Below, one piece after another: positions 43,538-52,753 of a DNA stretch of 64,000 nt (the first letter of the stretch is position 1; every line of letters begins with the position of its first letter). Source of the DNA: CAWBXL01 sp963837365. GTDB taxonomy: Bacteria; Acidobacteriota; Terriglobia; Terriglobales; Acidobacteriaceae. Made by a program: the position numbers and the translations under genes. A model generated the notes under the pieces. It worked only from the letters and a program-made list of their open reading frames with translations, ran no database searches and was not told the origin of the DNA. The stretch covers positions 992,001 to 1,056,000 of the forward strand of contig CAWIMW010000002.1 of assembly GCA_963837365.1 (NCBI GenBank), read 5' to 3'.

Positions 43538-44959
43538 TTAATCACCGGCCATTACAAAGGCCTCAGCGGTAGCGAGTATCTCACTGACCAGAGCGGGCGA
43601 GGCTGCCTCTGCATATATACGCAAAAGGGGTTCGGTCCCCGAGGCCCGGAATAGGACCCAGGCGTCGGCCCCGTTCCTCTCGGTTGGGATGTCCAGGAAG
43701 AACTTAATCCCGTCCAGATCGGCCTTTTTTGCGACTCGGAAATTGCCTAGTTTCTGGGTCTCGTCTGAAGCCGCGCGGCGGATGGCATTCTGTTTCACCT
43801 CTTCGGGAATGTGCAGATCCACGCGTCCGTAGTGGTGCTCTCCGTATTCCCGCTGGAGATCGGCGACCAGCTGGCCCAAAGGCTTGCGTTCTTCGGCCAT
43901 TACATTTGCCAGGAGCAGCGAGTTCAGGATGCCATCACGCTCCGGCAGGAATCGGGAATACCCGATGCCTCCTGATTCTTCTCCCCCGATTACGATTTCG
44001 CGCTCCATCATCAAGTCCGCGATGTATTTGAAGCCGATAGGGCATTCGTTCAGCTTGCGGCCGTGCTTGGCCGCAATTCGGTCGAGCATCCGGGTGGTGT
44101 TGAAGGCGCGGACCACTTCACCCGGCCATTTCTTGCGCTCCAGCAGCCAGCGCAGAAGCACGGCGAAGATCTTATGGGAGTCTACGAAGTTGCCGCCTTC
44201 GTCCACCGCGCCCAGGCGGTCGGCGTCTCCGTCGGTGGCAAAACCAGCCGCGCACTTTTCCGTCACCACGGTTTCCTGAAGTGCAGCCACGTGTGGAAGG
44301 ATTGGCTCTGGGTTAATGCCAGGAAACAGGGGATCGACGTTTTGGCGGATGGCGACGTGCGAAATATTGCGGCTGGAAAAAATTTGCGCCAGAGCACCGC
44401 GCCCTGAGCCGTGCATCGAATCAATGGCAAACTTGAATCCGGCTTTCGCGATTAAGTCGAGATCGGCAAACTGGCAGATTGCAGGAATGTATTTTGTCTT
44501 GAGATCAACTTCTTCAATCTTCGCGGCTTGGCTGGTCGGCATTGCACCGGCGCTTAGTTCCTGCTCAATGATTTTCATGATGGCAGGAGTGGCCGAGCCG
44601 CCGAATGTTGCTTTGAACTTTACACCGTTCCAGTTCCAGGGATTGTGGCTGGAGGTAATGACCACGCCACCGGCCGCACCAGAGTCTTTGACCGCGAATG
44701 ATATGGCAGGAGTGGGAGCGTAATCGTTCGCCAGAAATACCGGGATGCCAGCTTTGGCGAGAACTTCAGCAGCGATACGGGCCGCATTTTTTGAGGCGAA
44801 CCGGGTATCGTAGCCGACCACAGCTCCGGCTTTCGCGTCTTCGTGCTTGAGCACGTAGGACGCAATTGCCCCTACGACACTACGAACATTGTCGAAAGTG
44901 AAATCATCGGCGATGACCGCACGCCAGCCGTCGGTGCCGAATTTGATGGATTGAGACAT
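43538..44959 (-). CDS. Phosphoglucomutase/phosphomannomutase family protein
   Basis: 473 residues. Catalytic phosphoserine loop TSSHNPWNWNGVKF at about 102, metal loop TDGDADRLGAVDEGG at about 240, sugar-specificity loop GGEESGGIGYSRF at about 325, phosphate-binding RASGTEPLLRIYAE near 450. The specificity is not settled by these loops; its position next to manC and manA favours mannose-6-phosphate to mannose-1-phosphate. Separated from manC by a dispersed inverted repeat. Confidence 0.93.
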   Translation of the reverse strand: MSQSIKFGTDGWRAVIADDFTFDNVRSVVGAIASYVLKHEDAKAGAVVGYDTRFASKNAARIAAEVLAKAGIPVFLANDYAPTPAISFAVKDSGAAGGVVITSSHNPWNWNGVKFKATFGGSATPAIMKIIEQELSAGAMPTSQAAKIEEVDLKTKYIPAICQFADLDLIAKAGFKFAIDSMHGSGRGALAQIFSSRNISHVAIRQNVDPLFPGINPEPILPHVAALQETVVTEKCAAGFATDGDADRLGAVDEGGNFVDSHKIFAVLLRWLLERKKWPGEVVRAFNTTRMLDRIAAKHGRKLNECPIGFKYIADLMMEREIVIGGEESGGIGYSRFLPERDGILNSLLLANVMAEERKPLGQLVADLQREYGEHHYGRVDLHIPEEVKQNAIRRAASDETQKLGNFRVAKKADLDGIKFFLDIPTERNGADAWVLFRASGTEPLLRIYAEAASPALVSEILATAEAFVMAGD

Positions 44960-44962
44960 AAG

Positions 44963-45019
44963 AAAGTGGCTAGTGGCTAGTCATTAGTTTTTTACTAGCC
45001 ACTAATCACTAGCCACTTT
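44963..45019. repeat. AAAGTGGCTAGTGGCTAG-type inverted repeat
   Basis: AAAGTGGCTAGTGGCTAGT on the left and ACTAGCCACTAATCACTAGC then CACTTT on the right fold into a long stem, with the tandem unit GTGGCTAGT inside. It fills the gap between manC and the mutase gene. Confidence 0.6.
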
Positions 45020-45020
45020 T

Positions 45021-46127
45021 CTACACTAGTTTATGCAACTTCCTCTCATCGAGATGCTTCACGATCTTACCTACATCCTGCGATCGCTCGCGCGTAGTGA
45101 TGAGAAGCGCGTCATCGGTGTGGACGACGACCAGGTCCTTCACTCCGATTACAGCCACGAACTTTTTCGGAGCATAAATATAGTTGCCTTCCGCGTGCAG
45201 CGTAAACATACCGTCGCTGTGGATCAGGTTGCCGCCGGGAGAGGCCTTCTTGGAAGTGTGATGTTCGTGCAGTGCGGTCCAGGAACCGAGATCGTTCCAG
45301 CCGAAATCCGCTGGAAGACAGTAAATGCCCGAGGATTTTTCTCCTCTGGCAGAGCGAGGTTCGAGCACCGCGTAGTCTACGCTGATGTTTTCGCACCTGG
45401 GATAGAGCTTGCGGAGGGTCACGGGAAACTTGCCGGTACCGAAGGTGGCCGCGATTTTCTCCAGAATAGCTGCGGTCTTGGGAAGATGCTCGTGTAGAGC
45501 ATTGGCCAGCGTGCGCGCGCTCCACAGAAACATGCCGCTGTTCCAGAAATAGTTCCCAGCTTCAAGGAACTGGACGGCGATTTCGTTGCTGGGCTTTTCG
45601 GTGAAGCGTTGCACACGTAGCGCCCCATTTGCAGCTTGCTCGCCGGACTCGATATAGCCGTAGCCAGTCTCGGGGCGCGTGGGGCGGATGCCCAGCACCA
45701 CAATGTTTCCTCCCGACGCGGCGATTTCAATCCCCTGCTTCAGGGTCTTTCTGAAGGCGTCCCCATCTCCGACTACATGGTCCGAAGGAAATAGTCCAAG
45801 CACCGCATCCGGATTTTTGCGCTGCAAGATGAAAGCCGCCAGGCCGATGGCAGGCGCGGTATTTCGGCCCACCGGTTCCGCGACCACCTGCTTCTTTGGC
45901 AGGCGCGGCAACTGGCGGAAGATTTCTCCGCAGCAGTCGCCATTGGTGATGACCCAGAACTGACTTGGCGGCGCCAGCGGGAGCAGGCGCTTGACGGTCT
46001 GCTGAATCATGGTCTGACTGCCATCCAGGGCCAGCAACTGTTTCGCCCGTTTCTTGCGGCTAAGCGGCCAGAAGCGCGTGCCACGGCCTCCGGCGAGAAT
46101 CACGGGATAGAAGTTGGATTTCTTCAC
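45021..46127 (-). CDS. manC: Mannose-1-phosphate guanylyltransferase
   Basis: 368 residues. Nucleotidyltransferase N-terminus VILAGGRGTRFWPLSRKKRA, then KQLLALDGSQTMIQQTVKRL, LGLFPSDHVVGD, the sugar-site FTEKPSNEIAVQFLEAG and YFWNSGMFLW. It makes GDP-mannose from mannose-1-phosphate and GTP. The short form lacks a fused isomerase domain, fitting the separate manA gene. Confidence 0.94.
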   Translation of the reverse strand: MKKSNFYPVILAGGRGTRFWPLSRKKRAKQLLALDGSQTMIQQTVKRLLPLAPPSQFWVITNGDCCGEIFRQLPRLPKKQVVAEPVGRNTAPAIGLAAFILQRKNPDAVLGLFPSDHVVGDGDAFRKTLKQGIEIAASGGNIVVLGIRPTRPETGYGYIESGEQAANGALRVQRFTEKPSNEIAVQFLEAGNYFWNSGMFLWSARTLANALHEHLPKTAAILEKIAATFGTGKFPVTLRKLYPRCENISVDYAVLEPRSARGEKSSGIYCLPADFGWNDLGSWTALHEHHTSKKASPGGNLIHSDGMFTLHAEGNYIYAPKKFVAVIGVKDLVVVHTDDALLITTRERSQDVGKIVKHLDERKLHKLV

Positions 46128-46141
46128 AAGTGAACCAAAAT

Positions 46142-46323
46142 ATTGTCATCCTGAGCGTAGTGGATGCTTCGCAAAGCGAAGCATCCACGAAGTCGAAGGA
46201 CCCCTATATATCAGTACTGAAGATGGCGCCTCAGGGAATCCTCACCACAAATCGTGGTCCTATGTCCTTCGACTCCAGATAAAGTCCGCTCTGCTGCCTT
46301 TATCTTCCGCTCAGGATGACAAT
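46142..46323. repeat. Nested inverted repeat with ATTGTCATCCTGAGCG arms
   Basis: ATTGTCATCCTGAGCG (46142-46157) and its perfect complement at 46308-46323 enclose a second inverted pair, GTCGAAGGAC (near 46191) and GTCCTTCGAC (near 46263). The right arm ends just before the manA stop codon. No gene lies inside. Confidence 0.7.
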
Positions 46324-46326
46324 TTA

Positions 46327-47328
46327 CTACATCCTGGTCTCTGGCTCGGGCAGGCGCACTCCGGGAACTGATGACTTTAGGAACTTGATCTCCCACTGCG
46401 GACAGACGACGAATGTTCCCAGGCTGGCAGGCACAACGACCGCATCACCTTTGGCTAACATGACAGGCTCTCTGCCGTTGGTTTCCACCATTCCGCAGCC
46501 TTCGGTTGCAACCAGGATCTGCACCGCCGACTTGCCGGAGGCGTCCCGAGTCTCGAAACTCTGTGCTTCCTTCAGGTCGAACATGTCCACCACGAATTTG
46601 GGGGCAGCGATCAGCGGGGACCTTTGGTTTTTGGAGCCATCCATCTTGACCGGCGCCGGCCGTAGTGTTTTCCCGGATGGAACTTTCTCCTTGATGACGG
46701 CCAAACCATCTTTCAGATGCAACTCGCGCGGGCGTCCGTAGTCGTAGAGGCGGTAAGTCGTATCCGATTGCTGCTGGGTCTCAACGATGATCGAGCCGCC
46801 GCCCAGGGTATGGACCGTACCTCCAGCCACGTAGATCATTTCTCCGGAGAAAACGTTGATCCAGTTCAGTAATTCTTCGGCGCGCTTTTCCTGGATGGCT
46901 TGTTCGAACTGGGAACGGGTAACGCCGGGCTTCAAGCCTAGAGCAATCTGCGCACCGGGCTTGGCGTGGGCCACGTACCAGCATTCCGTTTTCCCGTTGG
47001 GCAGTCCCGCTTTGCGGGCAGCTTCGTCGTCAGGATGGACCTGCACGGAAAGTTTTTCTTCGGGGAACAGGAATTTCAAAAGCAGCGGGAATTGGCTGGC
47101 ATCGGGGGCAGAATCGCCGGTCAGCGCCCTGCCAAACTGCCGCGAGAGTTCGGACAGCGCTTTTCCCGCAAACAGTCCGTTGGCCACTTTGCAGGCGTCG
47201 CCGGTCAGCCAGGCTTCGCCGATTCGCTCCTGATAGCGATGATTCGGGTAGATCGGAGACAGGTCGAGCCTTCCCCACGGGCGGGGATCGAACGCGGGAA
47301 CCATCAACAGGGGGTAGAGGTCGCTCAT
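46327..47328 (-). CDS. manA: Type I mannose-6-phosphate isomerase
   Basis: 333 residues. Zinc-binding cupin motif in LSVQVHPDDEAARKAGLPNG then KTECWYV, with the later GTVHTLGGGSIIVETQQQSD and DYGRPRELHLKDGL, all typical of the small type I enzyme. Interconverts fructose-6-phosphate and mannose-6-phosphate. Upstream of manC and the mutase on the same strand. Confidence 0.93.
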   Translation of the reverse strand: MSDLYPLLMVPAFDPRPWGRLDLSPIYPNHRYQERIGEAWLTGDACKVANGLFAGKALSELSRQFGRALTGDSAPDASQFPLLLKFLFPEEKLSVQVHPDDEAARKAGLPNGKTECWYVAHAKPGAQIALGLKPGVTRSQFEQAIQEKRAEELLNWINVFSGEMIYVAGGTVHTLGGGSIIVETQQQSDTTYRLYDYGRPRELHLKDGLAVIKEKVPSGKTLRPAPVKMDGSKNQRSPLIAAPKFVVDMFDLKEAQSFETRDASGKSAVQILVATEGCGMVETNGREPVMLAKGDAVVVPASLGTFVVCPQWEIKFLKSSVPGVRLPEPETRM

Positions 47329-47384
47329 AGTTATGCGGAATTACGATCTACGATTAAGCAGGTCGGAGTTTTCCACCACGGCCG

Positions 47385-47612
47385 CTACTTAACGACAAAC
47401 AGATAAAAAAACAAGGCAGCTCCAGCTAGTGAGATAACTCCGAAAAGTTGTACTACCCAGATTGGAACCCCAACCAGTGGTGGGAACGGAATCACCGTCT
47501 TGCGTTCCTCGAATCGTTTGGACGCAGCTTGACATTCTTTCGGACGGGCGAGCAAGCTCACGCCAAGCGCTAGCCAGACCAGCCCAATTGCAAGAAATCT
47601 CCAGTCCGTCAT
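47385..47612 (-). CDS. Small two-helix membrane protein
   Basis: 75 residues with helices at about 5-22 (RFLAIGLVWLALGVSLLARP) and 50-74 (PIWVVQLFGVISLAGAALFF). The loop is Lys/Arg-rich. No family recognised. It stops 56 bases upstream of manA and starts nine bases after the aminotransferase stop, so it may be co-transcribed with coaD and the aminotransferase. Confidence 0.55.
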   Translation of the reverse strand: MTDWRFLAIGLVWLALGVSLLARPKECQAASKRFEERKTVIPFPPLVGVPIWVVQLFGVISLAGAALFFYLFVVK

Positions 47613-47621
47613 GATGCTGGG

Positions 47622-48824
47622 TTACAAAGCCGCGAGAAATTTCTTCAGCCGCTCAAGGCCGCGATCCAGCTCTTTCATGGAAGTCGCATACGACACTCGA
47701 ATGTGCTCCGTCGTTCCGAAGCCCTCGCCGGGTACAGTTGCCACGTGCGCCTCACGCAGGAGTTTGCCGGCAAAATCGGCTGGGGTCTTTACTCCGCTGC
47801 GTCCGAAGAAGCTCGAAATGTTTGGATACACATAGAACGCGCCCTCGGGCATGTTGCACTTCACGCCGGGCAACGCGCGCAGCCCCGCGACCATGTGATC
47901 GCGCAGAGTAATGTACTCCTTGCGCATGACCTCGACGCAGTCCTGCGAACCCTTCAACGCAGCCACTGCGGCCTTTTGCGCAATCGACGTTGGGTTCGAG
48001 GTGGATTGGCTCTGTAACTTTGCCATCGCTCCTGATACAGCTGCCGGAGCCAGCGCGAAGCCCATGCGCCATCCGGTCATCGCGTAGGTCTTGGAAAGCG
48101 ATCCAGCAATCACCAGACGCTCGCGGCACTCGCGTACCGATCCCAGCGAGAACTGGCGTCCGGTGTAGTTGAGGTAGACATAGCACTCATCGCTCAACAC
48201 CCAAATTCCGCGTTCGGCGGCCAGTTTGGCGACTTCGGTCTGGTCCTCGGGCGACATGACCGAACCAGCAGGGTTCGACGGCGAATTCAGCAGGATCATC
48301 TTGGTGCGCGGAGTCACCAGGCGCGCGATAGCATCCGCTGTGACGCGGAAGCCCTGCGCTTCGTCAGTTTGCAGGAAGACGCACTTGCCGCCTGCGTATT
48401 GGATGATGTCCTTGAACGAAACCCAGTACGGCACCGGCAGAATCACTTCGTCGCCGTGCTCGACCAGTACCTGAATGGCATTGAACAGCACATGCTTGCC
48501 ACCGACCGAAACTACAGCCTCTTCGCGGCGGTAGTCGGAGTCAAAGTCCACCGCATGACGGTGCACCACCGCATCGCGCAATTCAGCCGTGCCCGCCGCC
48601 GCCGTGTACTTGGTGAAATTTTCATGAATGGCGGAGATGGCCGCTTCCTTAATGTGCTGCGGCGTCGAGAAATGCGGCTCGCCGACGCTGAGGTCTACGA
48701 CGTCCACGCCCTGCTGGCGCAGCTTGTCGGCCTCGGCTACGACCGCCATGGTGGCGGAGGGTTGAATGCGGCCAATGCGTTCGGTAAGTTTTGCGACGGG
48801 TACTGCTTCACTCACTGGAGTCAT
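47622..48824 (-). CDS. Pyridoxal-phosphate aminotransferase, AspC-like (class I)
   Basis: 400 residues. PLP lysine in SLSKTYAMTGWRMGF at about 246-252, LNSPSNPAGSVMS (substrate Asn), YCYVYLNYTGRQF region SDECYVYL, and the C-terminal GFGTTEHIRVSYATS with the conserved Arg. This is the class I beta subgroup, usually aspartate or aspartate/prephenate aminotransferase. Overlaps coaD by four bases. Confidence 0.92.
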   Translation of the reverse strand: MTPVSEAVPVAKLTERIGRIQPSATMAVVAEADKLRQQGVDVVDLSVGEPHFSTPQHIKEAAISAIHENFTKYTAAAGTAELRDAVVHRHAVDFDSDYRREEAVVSVGGKHVLFNAIQVLVEHGDEVILPVPYWVSFKDIIQYAGGKCVFLQTDEAQGFRVTADAIARLVTPRTKMILLNSPSNPAGSVMSPEDQTEVAKLAAERGIWVLSDECYVYLNYTGRQFSLGSVRECRERLVIAGSLSKTYAMTGWRMGFALAPAAVSGAMAKLQSQSTSNPTSIAQKAAVAALKGSQDCVEVMRKEYITLRDHMVAGLRALPGVKCNMPEGAFYVYPNISSFFGRSGVKTPADFAGKLLREAHVATVPGEGFGTTEHIRVSYATSMKELDRGLERLKKFLAAL

Positions 48825-49354
48825 GCTCGTTTCCCTGATTTGATTTGCCTTACATTTTGAAATTTCACTGCCGGATCAAGTTTTTCTCTCAGCCGTTGTT
48901 CCACCATCTCGGGCACTAAGCCTTCCACCGTGCCGCCGAGCCGGGCTATCTCGCGCACCAGCCTTGAGCTCAGATAGCTGTATTTCTGGTGTGGCATCAT
49001 GAACACCGTTTCCAGCTCCGGATGCAGCTTGCGGTTCATCAAAGCCATCTGCAACTCGTACTCATAGTCGCTGATGGCACGAATGCCGCGCAGGATCGCT
49101 TTGGCCTTCACCTTGACGGCGTAATCCACCGTCAGACCCTCGAATGTATCCACGCTCACGTTCTTGAAGGGCTTGGTCAACTCCTCCAGCATGCGCCTGC
49201 GCTCGGCCAGGCTGAACAGCGGCTGCTTCTCCGAGTTACGGAGAAGGGCGACCGTCAGTTCGTCGAAGATCTGGCTGCCCCGCTCGATCAAATCCAAATG
49301 GCCGTTGGTCGGAGGATCAAACGAACCGGGATAGATGGCGGTGACTTTCTTCAA
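48821..49354 (-). CDS. coaD: Phosphopantetheine adenylyltransferase
   Basis: 177 residues from a TTG at 49354, with GGAAAGG upstream, giving the standard start LKKVTAIYPGSFDPPTNGH. The longer frame to 49429 adds an unlikely Cys/Tyr-rich extension. Motifs: GHLDLIERGSQIFDELTVAL, ILRGIRAISDYEYELQMALM, NRKLHPELETVFMM and SYLSSRLVREIARLGG. Forms dephospho-CoA. The ATG of the aminotransferase overlaps its stop. Confidence 0.95.
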   Translation of the reverse strand: MKKVTAIYPGSFDPPTNGHLDLIERGSQIFDELTVALLRNSEKQPLFSLAERRRMLEELTKPFKNVSVDTFEGLTVDYAVKVKAKAILRGIRAISDYEYELQMALMNRKLHPELETVFMMPHQKYSYLSSRLVREIARLGGTVEGLVPEMVEQRLREKLDPAVKFQNVRQIKSGKRA

Positions 49355-49487
49355 TGGGCCTTTCCACAGAACGGCAACAGGTGAATAGCGGTAATAGAAG
49401 ATTCTAGTGGGGCAGGCGAAGGATAGCAACGTTGGGAACCGGCCGGTAGCGGGCTACTTTCAAAGTGGCCCACCACCAACCCACCTA

Positions 49488-49535
49488 ATTTGTCATTCCG
49501 ACGAGGAGCGTAGCGACAAGGAGGAATCTGCTATT
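49488..49535. repeat. Left arm of a 48-nt inverted repeat
   Basis: Begins ATTTGTCATTCCGACGAGGA and ends GGAATCTGCTATT. It matches the complement of 49937-49984 at 47 of 48 positions (one T/C difference). The pair brackets a GIY-YIG gene. Confidence 0.9.
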
Positions 49536-49882
49536 CCCATACGCGCAGGTTGGCCCCAACCGGCGGACAAATCTTCCCACGCGGGATTCATGACTCAATC
49601 AGCACCACTTTCTTCTCCCGCCGCCACTTTTTGATTTCGGTTTCCCGGGCGAGGCTTGTTCACATACTTGAACACCTCGTAATAAACCAGACGGTCAATG
49701 TGATACCGGGAGGTGAAGCCACTGCTACCAGCTTTGTGTTGCAGGACGCGCGACATGAGAAATCCGGTCACGCCCACGTAAAGACCGCCCTTGCTGGACA
49801 TGATATAGACATAATAGCGTTTCGGGCGCTGCATGTTTTCACGATAGACATGCCCGTCCGTTATCACAAGGTTATTAGTCAC
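49493..49882 (-). pseudogene. GIY-YIG (COG2827-type) endonuclease, frameshifted, inside an inverted repeat
   Basis: The N-terminal GIY-YIG domain reads RYYVYIMSSKGGLYVGVTGF with the conserved Arg in FLMSRVLQHK, then SGFTSRYHIDRLVYYEVFKY. At 49659-49660 one base must be removed to give TSLARETEIKKWRREKKVVL (catalytic Glu region), and one base added near 49591-49594 to give NPAWEDLSAGWG. After that the frame runs through the left repeat arm to a stop at 49493-49495. The two indels cancel, so 129 codons are in one overall frame. Start at 49882 or at a Met 16 codons later. Such small nucleases occur in repeats of many bacteria. Confidence 0.78.
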
Positions 49883-49936
49883 GACGAGCGGGATGCCAGG
49901 CCTGTGGATATCATTGCTGCAGCGGTGGCGTCGGCC

Positions 49937-49984
49937 AATAGCAGATTCCTCCTTGTCGCTGCGCTCCTCGTCGGAATGACAAAT
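49937..49984. repeat. Right arm of the 48-nt inverted repeat
   Basis: Complement of the left arm with one mismatch. It ends one base before the proposed stop codon of the GH5 gene (49985-49987). Confidence 0.9.
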
Positions 49985-51108
49985 CTAGTTGAGTCCTAAC
50001 GCATGCAGCGTGATTTCATCACGAGTAGTTTTTCCATCTTTCTTTGTAACAACCCCAAACCCTCCCGAATAATCCCACATAGCCCACCCTATCCCATGCC
50101 CTCCAGCGTCTTGCGAAAATCTGAGATCCACGCTGCCCGGTCTTTGGGATCGGAATAGGCGCGATACACCCCAAACTCATTGCACACCACCGGCACGCCA
50201 TGCTGCTTGGCCCATTCCGCCACCTGGTTGACTTCCGCTTCCATCCGCTCGGCATTCCAGCGGTCCTGGCCGTAGCGCGTGATTTGCAGGCGATAGAGCG
50301 GATCCGGAACCGCAGCGGCCACTGCCGCGGCTGATTCTGGAGTCGAAGGATAATGCAGGCCCCGCGTCCAATGCACAGAGTACGAAGTCCAACCCGCGCC
50401 TTGGTGCGTGAAAAGAAAAGGCTCATAAAAATGAAAGTTATAGATCACGTTAGGATCGTGCAGCGTCTCCATGACCACCAGTTCATCGTCATCCGACCAG
50501 TTGGCTCCGGCGGCGATGATGGTGTTTTGCGGAGCGCCTTCGCGGATGGCGGCAACCAACTTCGCCTGCACGCCGGCCCACTGATTGCGGTCCCTGAACT
50601 CAGGTTCGTTTAAGACTTCAAAGAACACGCGGCCGGCATCCCAAGAGGAGTAATGCCGGGCCAACGCCCGCCAGAAGTCGGCGAACTGCTGGACGTAGTC
50701 ATCCTGGTTTGAGACCAGCTTCGCCTTGAAGTCACTTTCGGGATGTATGTCAATGACGACGGCCAGGTCATGATCGAGGATCATCTTCACAGCATGATCC
50801 AGATAACCAAGATATTCCGCGGGAATTTCATCCGGCCGTTTGTTGCGGAACATCGGCTCGGGATTCACGCTGAGCCGTATGTGGTCGAAGCCCATGGACG
50901 TGATGAGCGCGATGTCGGCGGCAGTCACCCATGATTCGAGGTGCTCTTTGGTGTAGCCCTGACGGTCGTACACCTGCGCAAACCACGCACTGGTGTTGAT
51001 GCCGTGGCGCAGATGTGCCAGCCGCGCTGCGGGTACAGTTGATTGAGAGAAAGCGGACGCAGACAACAGGAGAACAAGCAGAAGTAAGGTCGCCGGTTTG
51101 GATTTCAC
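49985..51108 (-). CDS. Secreted glycoside hydrolase family 5, with a frameshift near the C-terminus
   Basis: GTG start, signal peptide (TLLLLVLLLSASAFSQS). The (beta/alpha)8 barrel shows HIRLSVNPEPMFRNK, the acid/base Glu in FFEVLNEPEFRDRNQW, YNFHFYEPFLFTHQG and the nucleophile Glu in VVCNEFGVY. As written the frame stops after LEGMG at 50089. If one base is added to the CCC run at 50093-50095 it continues IGWAMWDYSGGFGVVTKKDG and ends LHALGLN at 49985, giving 374 residues, the usual GH5 end. Likely a beta-glucanase, cellulase or mannanase. Confidence 0.85.
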
Positions 51109-51157
51109 ACCAAAGATTTAAACATTTATCGCCTCAGTTTGCGAAGGGATTACCTTT

Positions 51158-52753
51158 TTACTTTTTCACCGCCTCAAGCGCCAGTTGCAGCATTCTTCTG
51201 CCAATCTGCTCCTGGAACGCCGCGAACTCGGGAACGCGAGCAAGCCGCAGGCTGAGTTCGTCCCAACTCTGGTTTTCGGCCTGGGTCTGGTGAGGAGCTA
51301 CACGCCACGCGGTGCGCAGTTGGGATGCGGTCGCGTCATCGAAACCCTCGCAGACGACTACCGTGTTGTCGGCGAATTGCTGAATGCTGGCGGGACCTTC
51401 CTCGGTCATGTTGTAAGCGGCGAACACGGGGCAGCGGTCTCCGGTACACGCGGGAACGGGTTGTGGAGATACCTTCTGATAGCGCTGCGTCACCGCCCCG
51501 GCGTAGAGCCGGGCAAATTGCCCAGCCGCCTCCGGGCTTCTCCAGCGCGAGACATAGAACAACGCTAGATCGGCAGTGGTTGACGGTTCGGCCGTAGACG
51601 GGAGTTTGCGAAAGGCGATATAGCGCCCGCCCTGCCACGCGGAAGCCAGGCTCTCTGCGATCTTTCGGTTTCCTGACTGCTCGAGGATGGCCCGGACATC
51701 CAGTTCGCCGATGCCGCCCTTGTCGAAGACTTCATATTTGTCGCCGACGACCGGGCGCAAATCCGGGATGGTCAACGAAGGCAGTGGTTCTTTGTCGATA
51801 TAAGCGCGCGGCTGAAACACTTCGTGGGTGCTGCGCGGCGGACGGGCAAAGGCTCCGGCAAATGCCATCTGTTTGCCGCCGGCCTGCAAAAGCTCTCCTT
51901 CGAAGATCAGCCCGGAGCGATAGGGGAAAGTCCCGGTCTCGCGCAGGATCATGGGAGCATCGTGCAACAGCTCAGTGTCAGGAGTGGCCTTCACCGCGGG
52001 GTCTTCCATCTGATAGACCAGGCCGGGAGTGTTTTGCAGGTTGCGCCCGAACTTGGCCAGGATGAAATCGATGTACACGACCATCGCCTGACCCTCGACC
52101 ACAGCGTCACGGGCGGTGAGGCCGTCGTCGTTGCTTTCGCCCTGTGATGACTTTGCGTTGGGGGACGATGCGGGCTTGTGCTCGCGGCCCATCCACTTCT
52201 GAAGGTTGTAATTCTGGTCCTGAAGCGCGTGGGTCAATTCGTGGGCAAGGATCGGTGCTTGGGTCTCCGCGGGTATCCAGTTCAGAAGAGAAATCATTTT
52301 GGTTTCGTCGTCGTAATAAGCGGCGACCTGTTTGCCCGTGGCCCTGACCAGAAACTCGCGCAGGCTGAATTCTTTTGGCAACAGGCCGAATTTTTTCATG
52401 GTCAATTCGGCGCGGGCGAAACGCTGCGTATATTCCTGCTTGGCCAGGCGCTCACGGGCGGAATTCTCCACGTCCTTTTCACTGACCAGCCGGGACTTCA
52501 CCGCGCTGTGTTTGGGGAATCCGCTGTCTTCGGAAGCGAAGCTGAGAATTTCATCCACCGATTCCAGGAGCTTCTTGACGTCTTCCGGCGTGGTTCGTAC
52601 CTCTTGCGTGTGGTCTTTCCGCAGTTTGCGGGCTATATCTGCCAGACTTTGGCCCTGTGTGTCCGAATTTGGGCTGGTGTTTGGAGCTGAAGCAGGTGAA
52701 TCTTGTCCAAGAACAAATGGGCATAGAAGGAACAAACAAACGAGCATGCGCAT
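51158..52753 (-). CDS. Secreted zinc metallopeptidase-like protein
   Basis: 531 residues. Signal peptide 1-16 (MLVCLFLLCPFVLG). Gluzincin-like site HELTHALQDQ at 171-180 and a possible third ligand in AVVEGQAMVVY (Glu220). Between them lies a polar insert (HKPASSPNAKSSQGESND). Later there is a CTGDRCPVF Cys pair, perhaps a disulphide. I recognise the protein type from acidobacterial genomes but not a characterised family; substrate unknown. Confidence 0.75.
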   Translation of the reverse strand: MRMLVCLFLLCPFVLGQDSPASAPNTSPNSDTQGQSLADIARKLRKDHTQEVRTTPEDVKKLLESVDEILSFASEDSGFPKHSAVKSRLVSEKDVENSARERLAKQEYTQRFARAELTMKKFGLLPKEFSLREFLVRATGKQVAAYYDDETKMISLLNWIPAETQAPILAHELTHALQDQNYNLQKWMGREHKPASSPNAKSSQGESNDDGLTARDAVVEGQAMVVYIDFILAKFGRNLQNTPGLVYQMEDPAVKATPDTELLHDAPMILRETGTFPYRSGLIFEGELLQAGGKQMAFAGAFARPPRSTHEVFQPRAYIDKEPLPSLTIPDLRPVVGDKYEVFDKGGIGELDVRAILEQSGNRKIAESLASAWQGGRYIAFRKLPSTAEPSTTADLALFYVSRWRSPEAAGQFARLYAGAVTQRYQKVSPQPVPACTGDRCPVFAAYNMTEEGPASIQQFADNTVVVCEGFDDATASQLRTAWRVAPHQTQAENQSWDELSLRLARVPEFAAFQEQIGRRMLQLALEAVKK

